From: Vampirovibrionales bacterium
GTDB lineage: Bacteria > Cyanobacteriota > Vampirovibrionia > Vampirovibrionales > JAJTHC01
DNA length: 6,892 bases
Reading direction: 5' to 3'
Assembly: GCA_021299615.1 (NCBI GenBank)
Contig: JAJTHC010000035.1
Coordinates: 1 to 6,892, forward strand
The notes under the pieces were generated by a model. It saw only the letters and a program-made list of their open reading frames with translations. It ran no database searches and was not told the DNA's origin. Positions 1-5,397 of the stretch are shown piece by piece; position 1 is the first letter of the stretch; every line of letters starts with the position of its first letter. The position numbers and the translations under genes are program-made.

Positions 1-588
1 AATCCCCGTATTCGAGCCAGCGAACTTCGCCTCATTCAAGACGGCGACACCCAAATTGTTTCTCGTCAAGAAGCAGAACGCCTTGCCGAAGAAACAGGCT
101 TGGATTTACTTGTGATTAGCTTAGAATCCAGTCCCCCTGTGGTGCGGTTGATTGATTACGGCAAATATAAGTACGAACAAGAAAAAAAGATTCGCATCGC
201 CAAGAAAAAGCAACACGTCACCGAAATTAAAGAAGTTAAAATGACGGTGCGTATTGACGATCACGATTATGTGACAAAACTTAACAATGCCAAACGCTTC
301 CTAGAACATGGGGATAAAGTCAAGTTTACCCTGCGTTTAAAGGGTCGTGAAATACAACATCATAATTTAGGGGTTGCATTGGCACAGCGGTTTGTAGTAG
401 ATTTAGAAGAGTTCGGTTCTGTGGATGGCAGAATCGCAACCCAAGGGCGGGTCATTTCCTGTGTGCTTTCTCCCAAAGCCACCCCTTCGGTCAAAAAAAC
501 CTCATCCACGCCTAAGTCGGCACCCAAATCGGAGGCGGTTCCTGAAAAAGAGACCACGGAAGCCCCTTCAGCCGACACGAACGAATAG
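1..588 (+). CDS. infC: Translation initiation factor IF-3, 5'-truncated by window edge
   Basis: IF-3 binds the 30S subunit, keeps 50S off and checks the initiator tRNA and start codon. The reading frame is open from base 1, so the gene begins upstream; by comparison with E. coli IF-3 roughly 10-15 N-terminal residues are missing. In window numbering, residues 1-58 are the N-terminal domain (IRASELRL near the start, PPVVRLIDYGKYKYE at 45-59). Residues about 59-73 are the lysine-rich linker and about 74-159 the C-terminal 30S-binding domain (EIKEVKM, KVKFTLRLKGREIQH). The family usually has Cys and Met in PPVCRIMDYGK; here Val and Ile replace them. A 36-residue tail rich in Ala, Pro, Ser, Thr, Lys and Glu (nt 478-585) follows the domain and is absent from the 180-residue E. 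coli protein. A TTG at position 100 is internal, not the start. rpmI follows after 23 nt, so the two are surely co-transcribed. Confidence 0.96.
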   Translation, partial: NPRIRASELRLIQDGDTQIVSRQEAERLAEETGLDLLVISLESSPPVVRLIDYGKYKYEQEKKIRIAKKKQHVTEIKEVKMTVRIDDHDYVTKLNNAKRFLEHGDKVKFTLRLKGREIQHHNLGVALAQRFVVDLEEFGSVDGRIATQGRVISCVLSPKATPSVKKTSSTPKSAPKSEAVPEKETTEAPSADTNE

Positions 589-611
589 TCTCGTGAAAAA
601 GGACGGTAATT

Positions 612-821
612 ATGCCTAAAATGAAAACACACCGAGCTGGTGCAAAACGTTTCAAACTCACTGCCACTGGCAAGTTAGTGCGTAACCAAGCGGGTCGTAG
701 TCACATTAACACGAAGAAGTCCTCGGCGCGTAAACGCCGTTTAGACCGCATCGTGGGTGTACATGCTGGAGATGCAGTTAAAATTGCCCTTCAGTTGCCT
801 TACGCCACCATTAAACGCTAG
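612..821 (+). CDS. rpmI: 50S ribosomal protein L35
   Basis: Small basic protein of the large ribosomal subunit. The 69-residue product opens with MPKMKTHRAGAKRFK, the L35 signature, continues with TGKLVRNQAGRSH and a basic SSARKRR block, and ends in a short tail; most L35 proteins have 63-66 residues, so this is slightly long. The ATG at 612 has AAGGA at 599-603, spaced 8 nt. The gene is second in the conserved infC-rpmI-rplT operon. Control by L20 is known for this operon in E. coli and Bacillus, but nothing in the 23-nt infC-rpmI gap shows it here. Confidence 0.96.
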   Translation: MPKMKTHRAGAKRFKLTATGKLVRNQAGRSHINTKKSSARKRRLDRIVGVHAGDAVKIALQLPYATIKR

Positions 822-875
822 TCGTTTAGTCGGTTTAATCCATTTATTACACTTTATTACTCTATGTTCAACCCG

Positions 876-914
876 CTTTAGAAGGCTTTAAATCAGGAAA
901 CTGTGCCACTAAAG
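876..914 (+). promoter_or_regulatory. Structured hairpin in the rpmI-rplT spacer, just before the rplT ribosome binding site
   Basis: The 116-nt spacer between rpmI and rplT can fold into an irregular stem. CTTTAG (876-881) pairs with CTAAAG (909-914); an AA/A internal loop follows; GGC (884-886) pairs with GCC (905-907); a 7-nt bulge follows; then CAG/CTG (894-896 and 901-903) closes a GAAA tetraloop (897-900). It ends 9 nt before the rplT AAGGA. An irregular stem with unpaired adenines would suit an L20 autoregulatory site, known in this operon elsewhere, but that role is inferred and the individual helices are short. Confidence 0.35.
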
Positions 915-937
915 GTCAGGAATAAGGAAAAAAAGAT

Positions 938-1294
938 ATGCGTGTTACTCGTGGTAACGTTGCTCGTAAACGTCATAAGAAGATTTTAAAACTCGCTAAA
1001 GGCTTTCGTGGTTCACGTTCAAAGCTTTTTAAAGTAGCAAACCAAGCCGTGATGAAGGCGTTGCGTTATGCTTACAGAGATCGTCGTAACAAGAAGCGTG
1101 ACATCCGTCGTTTGTGGATCGTTCGCATCAATGCCGCCGCTCGTATGGAAGGCTTGAGCTACAGTCGTTTCATCAACGGCGTGCAAAAAGCTGGTATTAC
1201 CGTAAACCGTAAGTTCTTGGCTGAACTTGCTGTTTCAAGCCCAGACGCTTTCAAAAAAATTGCGGAAGAAGCCAAAAAACACATCGCTGTTTAG
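938..1294 (+). CDS. rplT: 50S ribosomal protein L20
   Basis: L20 binds 23S rRNA early in 50S assembly and in several bacteria represses its own operon. The 118-residue product is full length. It shows the basic N-terminal extension (RVTRGNVARKRHKKILKLAKG, then FRGSRSKLF), the central ALRYAYRDRRNKKRDIRRLWI helix, and the C-terminal globular domain with RINAAARMEGLSYSRFINGVQKAGI shared by the family. The ATG at 938 has AAGGA at 924-928, spaced 9 nt. The wording of the helix (NQAVMKALRYAYRDRR) resembles L20 of the cyanobacterial side of the tree more than of proteobacteria. The gene ends the operon: a strong terminator begins 68 nt after the stop and pheST does not follow. Confidence 0.97.
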   Translation: MRVTRGNVARKRHKKILKLAKGFRGSRSKLFKVANQAVMKALRYAYRDRRNKKRDIRRLWIVRINAAARMEGLSYSRFINGVQKAGITVNRKFLAELAVSSPDAFKKIAEEAKKHIAV

Positions 1295-1319
1295 GTTTCC
1301 CGTTTTATACCATTTAAAC

Positions 1320-1350
1320 GATTGAATAGCCTACTTTACAGAAAGCTCTA
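1320..1350. repeat. Short segment matching both flanks of the 3'-end hairpin repeat (possible empty site)
   Basis: GATTGAATAGC at 1320-1330 is identical to 6763-6773. What follows here, CTACTTTACAGAAAGCTCT, resembles CTACTGTACGGAGAACTCT at 6866-6884. In the second locus 92 nt carrying the hairpin element lie between these two parts, with TAGC at both edges; here TAGC occurs once. The segment sits between the rplT stop and its terminator. Confidence 0.45.
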
Positions 1351-1361
1351 AACTTGGTTAT

Positions 1362-1405
1362 ATACAAAAAAGAAGCCCTGATCCCGCGGGGCTTCTTTTT
1401 TGTAT
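1362..1405 (+). terminator. Strong intrinsic terminator of infC-rpmI-rplT, probably bidirectional
   Basis: A perfect 17-bp stem joins 1362-1378 (ATACAAAAAAGAAGCCC) to 1389-1405 around a 10-nt loop. The GC part sits at the loop and the lower stem is six A:T pairs, so the RNA ends in CTTTTTT on either strand. This symmetry would also stop transcription coming leftward from the minus-strand gene at 1541-1813. Confidence 0.93.
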
Positions 1406-1439
1406 GGTTATCGCCGTTTAATAATTCCTGTACAGTGTT

Positions 1440-1514
1440 TCTTCGTTGTCGCTACGATTATTTTGTTCTTTATGTCGGTCTGTCTACACGCTCTCACAAA
1501 ATAATCTAGGCTCC
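1440..1514. repeat. Hairpin repeat, copy A (75 bp between conserved end boxes)
   Basis: The left box TCTTCGTTGTCGCT (1440-1453) and right box TCTAGGCTCC (1505-1514) are identical to 6782-6795 and 6847-6856, and in both places exactly 51 nt separate them. Inside lies an 11-bp perfect inverted repeat, GATTATTTTGT (1456-1466) with ACAAAATAATC (1496-1506), around a 29-nt loop. It carries no ORF, so a small dispersed palindromic element or MITE relic is the simplest reading. Confidence 0.65.
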
Positions 1515-1540
1515 ACTCGGCTATATAGGTTGAAGATTTC

Positions 1541-1813
1541 CTACTGAAAACAGAAATATATCCCTATAGATTGGAGACTAAACAACACCGCAAGCATTTT
1601 AAATAGCAAATCTTGTTGACGCACAATACGGTAGAATTGAAGTAATAATCCCTTCGTATCCCGCTCAATGGATCTTGATTCTTCGCTAAACCATTCGTTT
1701 TGGGTCTGAATACACGGATCATCTTGAACAAAAGCATCTAGTTCAGCATACACACCCTTGTACGCACCTTTAAGAGCATAAGTATGTAAAGGCTCCAGTA
1801 GTACTGAATTCAT
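1541..1813 (-). CDS. Hypothetical 90-residue protein with a hydrophobic C-terminus
   Basis: I do not recognise this protein. The ATG (complement of 1811-1813) is preceded on the minus strand by AAGAAGGAAAGTCAA, an AAGGA-type site at the same spacing as the confident genes here, which is the main reason to call it. Residues 1-65 look soluble and helical, with an acidic middle (DAFVQDDP at 27-33, FSEESRSIERD at 42-52). Residues 69-89 (LLFKMLAVLFSLQSIGIYFCF) are strongly hydrophobic and could be a tail anchor or a buried helix; no signal peptide is seen. The gene stands alone, facing the ribosomal operon and divergent from leuC, with repeat A just beyond its stop. No convincing -35/-10 pair was found upstream on its strand. 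Chance coding remains possible. Confidence 0.5.
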   Translation of the reverse strand: MNSVLLEPLHTYALKGAYKGVYAELDAFVQDDPCIQTQNEWFSEESRSIERDTKGLLLQFYRIVRQQDLLFKMLAVLFSLQSIGIYFCFQ

Positions 1814-2080
1814 TTGACTTTCCTTCTTAATCCCTAAACACGACCCTAACCTAAAGCGACGAGCAACGGCTCTGCATTAAGACGATTCACTATTTAAGAT
1901 AAACGCATAAGAATAATTGATGAACGGCCTATATCTGCATAAGAAATCAATAACCTATTCATTACAAGGACTAGTATAGGGACTCATCCTTGTTTTGACA
2001 ATGCTTTTCCATAAACATTAACCTACAGGTTAGGAAGGCAGTGTCAGGTCTCTATCCAAGGGTGTAGAAGCTCGCTCGTA
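1814..2080. other. AT-rich divergent intergenic region with dyads and direct repeats
   Basis: No confident gene is visible between the minus-strand gene and the leucine operon leader. Visible structure: the 9-nt direct repeat GCATAAGAA at 1905-1913 and 1937-1945, 32 bp apart; ATTGAT (1916-1921) inverted as ATCAAT (1946-1951); ACAAGGA (1964-1970) inverted as TCCTTGT (1987-1993); and the dyad TAACCTACAGGTTA at 2019-2032. These suit operator DNA for one or both divergent genes, but none matches a site I can name. Confidence 0.35.
1995..2024 (+). promoter_or_regulatory. Candidate upstream promoter for leuCD
   Basis: A perfect TTGACA lies at 1995-2000, but the best -10 at 18-bp spacing is a poor TAACCT (2019-2024). 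That hexamer is one arm of the 14-bp dyad at 2019-2032, so a regulator bound there would cover it. If used, it gives a leader of about 135-140 nt before leuC that includes the small ORF at 2081. Confidence 0.25.
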
Positions 2081-2155
2081 ATGTTACGATTTCTTTACAA
2101 TGAGTCCCGTTTTCTTTGTGATAGATTAGTAATAGTATCGCTATTTGCTTTATAA
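2081..2155 (+). CDS. Possible leucine-rich leader peptide upstream of leuC
   Basis: A 24-codon ORF runs from ATG 2081 to TAA 2153-2155 and ends 13 nt before the leuC start, with the leuC ribosome binding site just after its stop. Six of 24 codons encode leucine (TTA, CTT and CTA), plus two valines and one isoleucine. A Leu-rich peptide before a leucine biosynthesis operon recalls leuL of enterobacteria, which senses leucine supply. Against it: no good ribosome binding site (nearest AAGGG is about 17 nt away), the leucines are scattered rather than clustered, and no terminator hairpin separates it from leuC. A candidate promoter lying inside it (2094-2122) is incompatible with it. AT-rich sequence alone yields many TTA codons. 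Confidence 0.25.
   Translation: MLRFLYNESRFLCDRLVIVSLFAL
2094..2122 (+). promoter_or_regulatory. Candidate proximal promoter for leuCD
   Basis: TTTACA (2094-2099, 5 of 6 to TTGACA) and TGTGAT (2117-2122, 4 of 6 to TATAAT) are separated by 17 bp, giving a short leader of about 40 nt. The dyad TCGTAATGTTACGA (2076-2089) lies just upstream and could be an operator. Both elements are moderate matches. Confidence 0.3.
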
Positions 2156-2168
2156 AAAGGAAAAAACT

Positions 2169-3593
2169 ATGCCCAAAACCCTTTACCAAAAATTATGGGA
2201 CGCCCATGTCGTCCACCAAGAAGACCCCAGCTCTCCCGCCTTGCTTTTCATCGACAGGCATCTCATCCACGAAGTGACGTCGCCACAAGCCTTTACAGGC
2301 TTAGCTGAACGAGGCATCCCTTTACGTCGCCCCGATCTCACGATCGCCACCGTCGATCACTCCATCCCCACCCTTGTCGGACGCTCCTTCCCTTTGAAAG
2401 ATGCCCAAGCCCAAGCCCAAATCGAAGCCTTAGAGGCGAACGTCAAAGCCCAAGGCATCCGCTACTATGGGCCAGAAAGTGGTCATCAAGGGATTGTGCA
2501 CGTCATCGGACCCGAACTCGGCTTTACCTTACCAGGGCAAACCATCGTCTGCGGAGACAGCCATACCGCCACGCACGGAGCCTTTGGATCCCTTGCGTTT
2601 GGCATCGGTACCAGCGAAATTGAACACGTTTTTGCGACGCAGTGCTTGTTGCAGTATCCGTCCAAAACCATGGCGATTAACGTCAATGGTGCCTTGCCTG
2701 AAGGCGTTACGGCAAAGGATTTAATCCTTGCGATTATCGCCAAGCTCGGTATGGATGCGGGTACTGGCTATGTGCTGGAGTTCCGAGGCGATGCGATTCG
2801 TGCCTTGAGCATGGAAGGTCGCATGACCGTCTGCAATATGGCGATTGAAGCAGGTGCCAGAGCAGGCATGATCGCTCCTGATGAGACCACCTTTGCCTAT
2901 TTGAAAGACAAGCCACTGGCTCCCAAGGGGCAGGCGTGGGAAGAAGCCGTCGCCTATTGGAAGACGCTCGCCAGTGATGAGGGAGCATCCTTCGATGCCG
3001 TGGTGGAACTCGATGCCACCACCCTTCAGCCGATGGTCACCTATGGCACAAATCCCGGATTGGCGTGTGGTATCAACGAAAATGTGCCAAGTCCTGAGGC
3101 GCCTCCTTCGCATACGCAAGCATCTGATCTCGCCGATGCCTTGGATTACATGGGCTTGACGGCTCATCAGCCGATGAAGGGCTTGCCGATTGATGTCGTC
3201 TTTATTGGAAGTTGCACGAATAGTCGCTTGGAAGACTTGGAAGCCGCCGCTCGTGTGGTGAAGGGACGGAAAGTTAATCCAAACGTCCGAGCCTTGGTCG
3301 TGGCAGGCTCTCAAGTGGTGAAAGAGCAAGCAGAAGCCCTCGGCTTGGATGTCATCTTCAAAGACGCAGGCTTTGAATGGCGTGAACCTGGCTGTTCCAT
3401 GTGCATAGCCATGAACGGCGATGCCATTGAAGTGGGGCAGTATTGTGCATCCACCAGTAACCGCAACTTTAAAGGACGCCAAGGCAAGGGCGGTCGTAGC
3501 GTGTTGGTGTCTCCAGCGATGGCGGCAGCGGCAGCGATTCACGGCAAGCTCGTTGATGTCAGAGAAATACAGAAGGAAGCCATTCATGCCTAA
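2169..3593 (+). CDS. leuC: 3-isopropylmalate dehydratase large subunit
   Basis: LeuC is the Fe-S subunit of isopropylmalate isomerase, which with LeuD converts 2-isopropylmalate to 3-isopropylmalate in leucine synthesis in the cytoplasm. The ATG at 2169 gives 474 residues starting MPKTLYQKLWDAH, aligned with E. coli LeuC, and has AAGGA spaced 7 nt; an in-frame TTG 24 nt earlier has no such site. The three [4Fe-4S] ligands are Cys349 (GSCTNSR), Cys409 and Cys412 (EPGCSMC), almost the E. coli positions 347, 407 and 410. Other family motifs are IDRHLIHEVTSPQAF near residue 30, CGDSHTATHG at 128-137 and ASTSNRNFKGRQG near the end. The length is close to the 466-residue E. coli enzyme. Base use changes along the gene: the first 100 codons are C-rich on this strand, later ones G-rich. 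leuD overlaps its end by 8 nt; leuA and leuB are not in the window. Confidence 0.97.
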   Translation: MPKTLYQKLWDAHVVHQEDPSSPALLFIDRHLIHEVTSPQAFTGLAERGIPLRRPDLTIATVDHSIPTLVGRSFPLKDAQAQAQIEALEANVKAQGIRYYGPESGHQGIVHVIGPELGFTLPGQTIVCGDSHTATHGAFGSLAFGIGTSEIEHVFATQCLLQYPSKTMAINVNGALPEGVTAKDLILAIIAKLGMDAGTGYVLEFRGDAIRALSMEGRMTVCNMAIEAGARAGMIAPDETTFAYLKDKPLAPKGQAWEEAVAYWKTLASDEGASFDAVVELDATTLQPMVTYGTNPGLACGINENVPSPEAPPSHTQASDLADALDYMGLTAHQPMKGLPIDVVFIGSCTNSRLEDLEAAARVVKGRKVNPNVRALVVAGSQVVKEQAEALGLDVIFKDAGFEWREPGCSMCIAMNGDAIEVGQYCASTSNRNFKGRQGKGGRSVLVSPAMAAAAAIHGKLVDVREIQKEAIHA

Positions 3594-4185
3594 ACCGATT
3601 ACCCACATTTCTAGCCGATGCGTCCCCTTGAACAAGGACAACGTCGACACGGATCAAATTATCGCTGCTCGATTTTTGAAAGTCACCAGCCGTAAAGGCT
3701 TGGGCGAACACGCCTTTTCAGATTTTCGCTACATGGAAGACGGCAGTCCAAACCTTGATTTTGTTTTGAATCAACCGCAGTATGCACACGCTCGCATTTT
3801 GGTGGCGGGGCATAATTTCGGCTGTGGATCGTCTCGTGAGCATGCCCCGTGGGCATTGGTGGATTACGGCTTTGAAGCGATTATCGCCACCAGCTTTGCG
3901 GATATTTTCAAAAACAATGCTTTGAAAAACGGTTTATTGGTGATTGAATTGCCTGAAGCCGTGGTGAGTCAACTGCGTCGTGATTGTGAAGCGAACCCTG
4001 CCTTGCGTGTGGATGTGGATGTTGAGGCTCAAACGGTGGCGATTGAAAATCAAACCGAACAGTCCTTTGAAATTGGTGCGTTTTGGAAGAAGTGCTTAAC
4101 GCAAGGCTTGGATCAAGTGGGCTATACCTTGAGTTTCGCGGATCAGATTAAGGCGTATGAAGCCCAGCGTCCGACGTTTGCTTAA
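3586..4185 (+). CDS. leuD: 3-isopropylmalate dehydratase small subunit
   Basis: LeuD forms the swivelling domain that completes the isomerase active site with LeuC. The ATG at 3586 gives 199 residues, near the usual 195-205. It lies inside the last codons of leuC (ATGCCTAA shared) and has AAGGA about 8 nt upstream within leuC, so translational coupling and equal subunit supply are likely; the frame is open further upstream but only as leuC shadow. Motifs seen are NVDTDQI at 19-25, the substrate-contacting GHNFGCGSSREHAPWAL from residue 75, and ATSFADIFKNNALKNGLL after it. Nothing is missing. No clear terminator follows; a 12-bp palindrome GTTTAATTAAAC (4189-4200) lacks a T-run. Confidence 0.97.
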   Translation: MPKPITHISSRCVPLNKDNVDTDQIIAARFLKVTSRKGLGEHAFSDFRYMEDGSPNLDFVLNQPQYAHARILVAGHNFGCGSSREHAPWALVDYGFEAIIATSFADIFKNNALKNGLLVIELPEAVVSQLRRDCEANPALRVDVDVEAQTVAIENQTEQSFEIGAFWKKCLTQGLDQVGYTLSFADQIKAYEAQRPTFA

Positions 4186-4213
4186 ACTGTTTAATTAAAC
4201 GGCTCAAATAATT

Positions 4214-4243
4214 TTGCTTGTATTCAATATATGTAGATGTAAA
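4214..4243 (+). promoter_or_regulatory. Candidate promoter of the D-lactate dehydrogenase gene
   Basis: TTGCTT (4214-4219) and TGTAAA (4238-4243) are 18 bp apart in the 95-bp AT-rich gap after leuD. Each matches the sigma-70 consensus at four positions, so the call is tentative, but it supports ldhA being a separate unit from leuCD. Confidence 0.35.
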
Positions 4244-4280
4244 ATAAAAGAGTCACCACTTTATTAAAGGACTGTTTTCC

Positions 4281-5288
4281 ATGAATGCCACAGAACAAAA
4301 ACCCAGCATCGCTTTTTATAGTACCAAACCCTACGATATTGAAGCATTTAACGCCAATAACACCGCAGGTTTTAACATCAATTATTTGGACGCTCACCTA
4401 ACGCCTAAGACCGTCAAACTTGCTGAAGGGCATCAAGCCGTTTGTGCTTTTGTGAATGATACCCTTGACGAAAAAGTTCTTACGGCTCTTAAAGCCTTGG
4501 GTGTTCAAACCATCGTAATGCGATGTGCAGGTTTTAATAATGTGGACGTCCCCAAAGCTGCGGAACTCGGCATGCGAGTCTTACGTGTGCCTGCGTATTC
4601 GCCTTATGCAGTGGCAGAACATGCCCTTGCCTTAATTATGACCTTGAATCGTAAAACTTATAAAGCCTTTAACCGTGTGCGTGACGGTAACTTTTTGCTA
4701 GACGGTTTGGTGGGTTTTGACGTTCACGGTAAAACCGTAGGCGTTATTGGCACAGGTAAAATCGGCGAAATTTTTGCAAGTATTATGAAAGGAATGGGTT
4801 GCACCGTTCTTGCCTACGATCCTTACCCTAATGACGCTGTCAAAGCCATGGGAGCCACCTATGTAAGCTTGGATGATTTACTTGCTCAAAGCGATATGGT
4901 GAGCTTACACTGCCCCTTGATGCCTGCAACGTATCACATGATTAATGATGCTTCAGTGGCGAAAATGAAAAAAGGTTCCATGCTGATTAACACCAGTCGT
5001 GGGGGCTTGATTGAAACACAGGCGGTCATTGATGGTTTGAAAACAGGGCAGATTGGTGCCTTGGGCTTAGATGTGTATGAAGAAGAAGGTGACTTGTTTT
5101 TTGAAGATCTTTCTTGCGATGTTATTCATGATGATGTGTTTAGTCGCTTGTTGACCTTTCCTAATGTTTTAATTACTGGGCATCAGGCATTTTTAACCCA
5201 AGAAGCCTTGCACAATATCGCCCGTACCACAATTGCTAATTTAGAAGATGCTTTTGCTAGTCGTACTTCGGTTAATGAAGTAAAATAA
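4281..5288 (+). CDS. ldhA: Fermentative D-lactate dehydrogenase
   Basis: NAD-dependent enzyme reducing pyruvate to D-lactate and regenerating NAD+ when respiration is limited; cytoplasmic. The 335-residue product closely tracks E. coli LdhA (329 residues) along its length: FYSTKPYD near the start, VCAFVND, RCAGFNNVD from Arg81, PAYSPYAVAEHALALIMTLNRK and SLHCPLMPATYHMIN. The Rossmann loop GTGKIG is at 157-162 with Asp180 at the end of the next strand, typical of NAD preference. The catalytic triad of the D-2-hydroxyacid dehydrogenase family is Arg240 (NTSRGG), Glu269 (YEEEGD) and His301 (TGHQAF). The DLFFEDLSCDVIHDDVF stretch between Glu and His is characteristic of the LdhA group and argues against phosphoglycerate or hydroxyisocaproate dehydrogenases. 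The ATG at 4281 has AAAGGA spaced 9 nt. GC content falls from leuC to this gene. A run of seven T at 5308-5314 follows the stop but without a good stem. Confidence 0.94.
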   Translation: MNATEQKPSIAFYSTKPYDIEAFNANNTAGFNINYLDAHLTPKTVKLAEGHQAVCAFVNDTLDEKVLTALKALGVQTIVMRCAGFNNVDVPKAAELGMRVLRVPAYSPYAVAEHALALIMTLNRKTYKAFNRVRDGNFLLDGLVGFDVHGKTVGVIGTGKIGEIFASIMKGMGCTVLAYDPYPNDAVKAMGATYVSLDDLLAQSDMVSLHCPLMPATYHMINDASVAKMKKGSMLINTSRGGLIETQAVIDGLKTGQIGALGLDVYEEEGDLFFEDLSCDVIHDDVFSRLLTFPNVLITGHQAFLTQEALHNIARTTIANLEDAFASRTSVNEVK

Positions 5289-5322
5289 CAGAGATTTATC
5301 GAACTCCTTTTTTTAGGGTAAG

Positions 5323-5350
5323 TTTACAGAATCTTTACAGAGTCTTCAGA
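5323..5350 (+). promoter_or_regulatory. Three tandem TTTACA-like units at 11-bp period (response-regulator-type site)
   Basis: TTTACAGAATC (5323-5333), TTTACAGAGTC (5334-5344) and a weaker TTCAGAAAATT (5345-5355) follow each other without a gap. The first two differ at one base. Read on the other strand they give CTGTAAA-4 nt-CTGTAAA, the geometry of PhoB boxes (CTGTCAT-4 nt-CTGTCAT); read forward they resemble Bacillus PhoP TT(A/T)ACA repeats. The array abuts a promoter -35, where such activators bind. The family is inferred from geometry only. Confidence 0.5.
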
Positions 5351-5353
5351 AAA

Positions 5354-5383
5354 TTGAGTTAGAATCCGATAGAGTGTTATACT
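5354..5383 (+). promoter_or_regulatory. Promoter with extended -10 for the membrane-anchored protein gene
   Basis: TTGAGT (5354-5359) and TATACT (5378-5383) are 18 bp apart, with TGT just before the -10 forming an extended -10. Transcription would begin near 5389-5391, which is at or past the AAGGA at 5385-5389 and only about 8 nt before the ATG. Confidence 0.5.
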
Positions 5384-5397
5384 TAAGGAATCTTTTC

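Noticed and set aside
360..632. 90-codon minus-strand frame opposite the end of infC
   Set aside because: Antisense shadow of the infC tail and rpmI start, without a ribosome site or family resemblance.
871..895. Resemblance of the rpmI-rplT spacer to the L11-binding region of 23S rRNA (TAGAAG followed by TTTAAA)
   Set aside because: Only two short AT-rich words match and their spacing differs; the rRNA segment is bound by L11, not L20.
1964..1993. ACAAGGA/TCCTTGT hairpin as a terminator between the divergent genes
   Set aside because: The 7-bp stem has a 16-nt loop and only four T follow the arm; no gene ends just before it on the plus strand.
3421..3585. In-frame 5' extension of leuD inside leuC
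   Set aside because: LeuD homology begins at the ATG at 3586, which has its own AAGGA; the extension is leuC read in another frame.
2721..3650. Long open frame on the minus strand opposite leuC, 309 codons
   Set aside because: Its translation is low-complexity His/Arg/Cys-rich and family-free, and it lies fully antisense to a textbook leuC-leuD. It is a shadow of codon bias.
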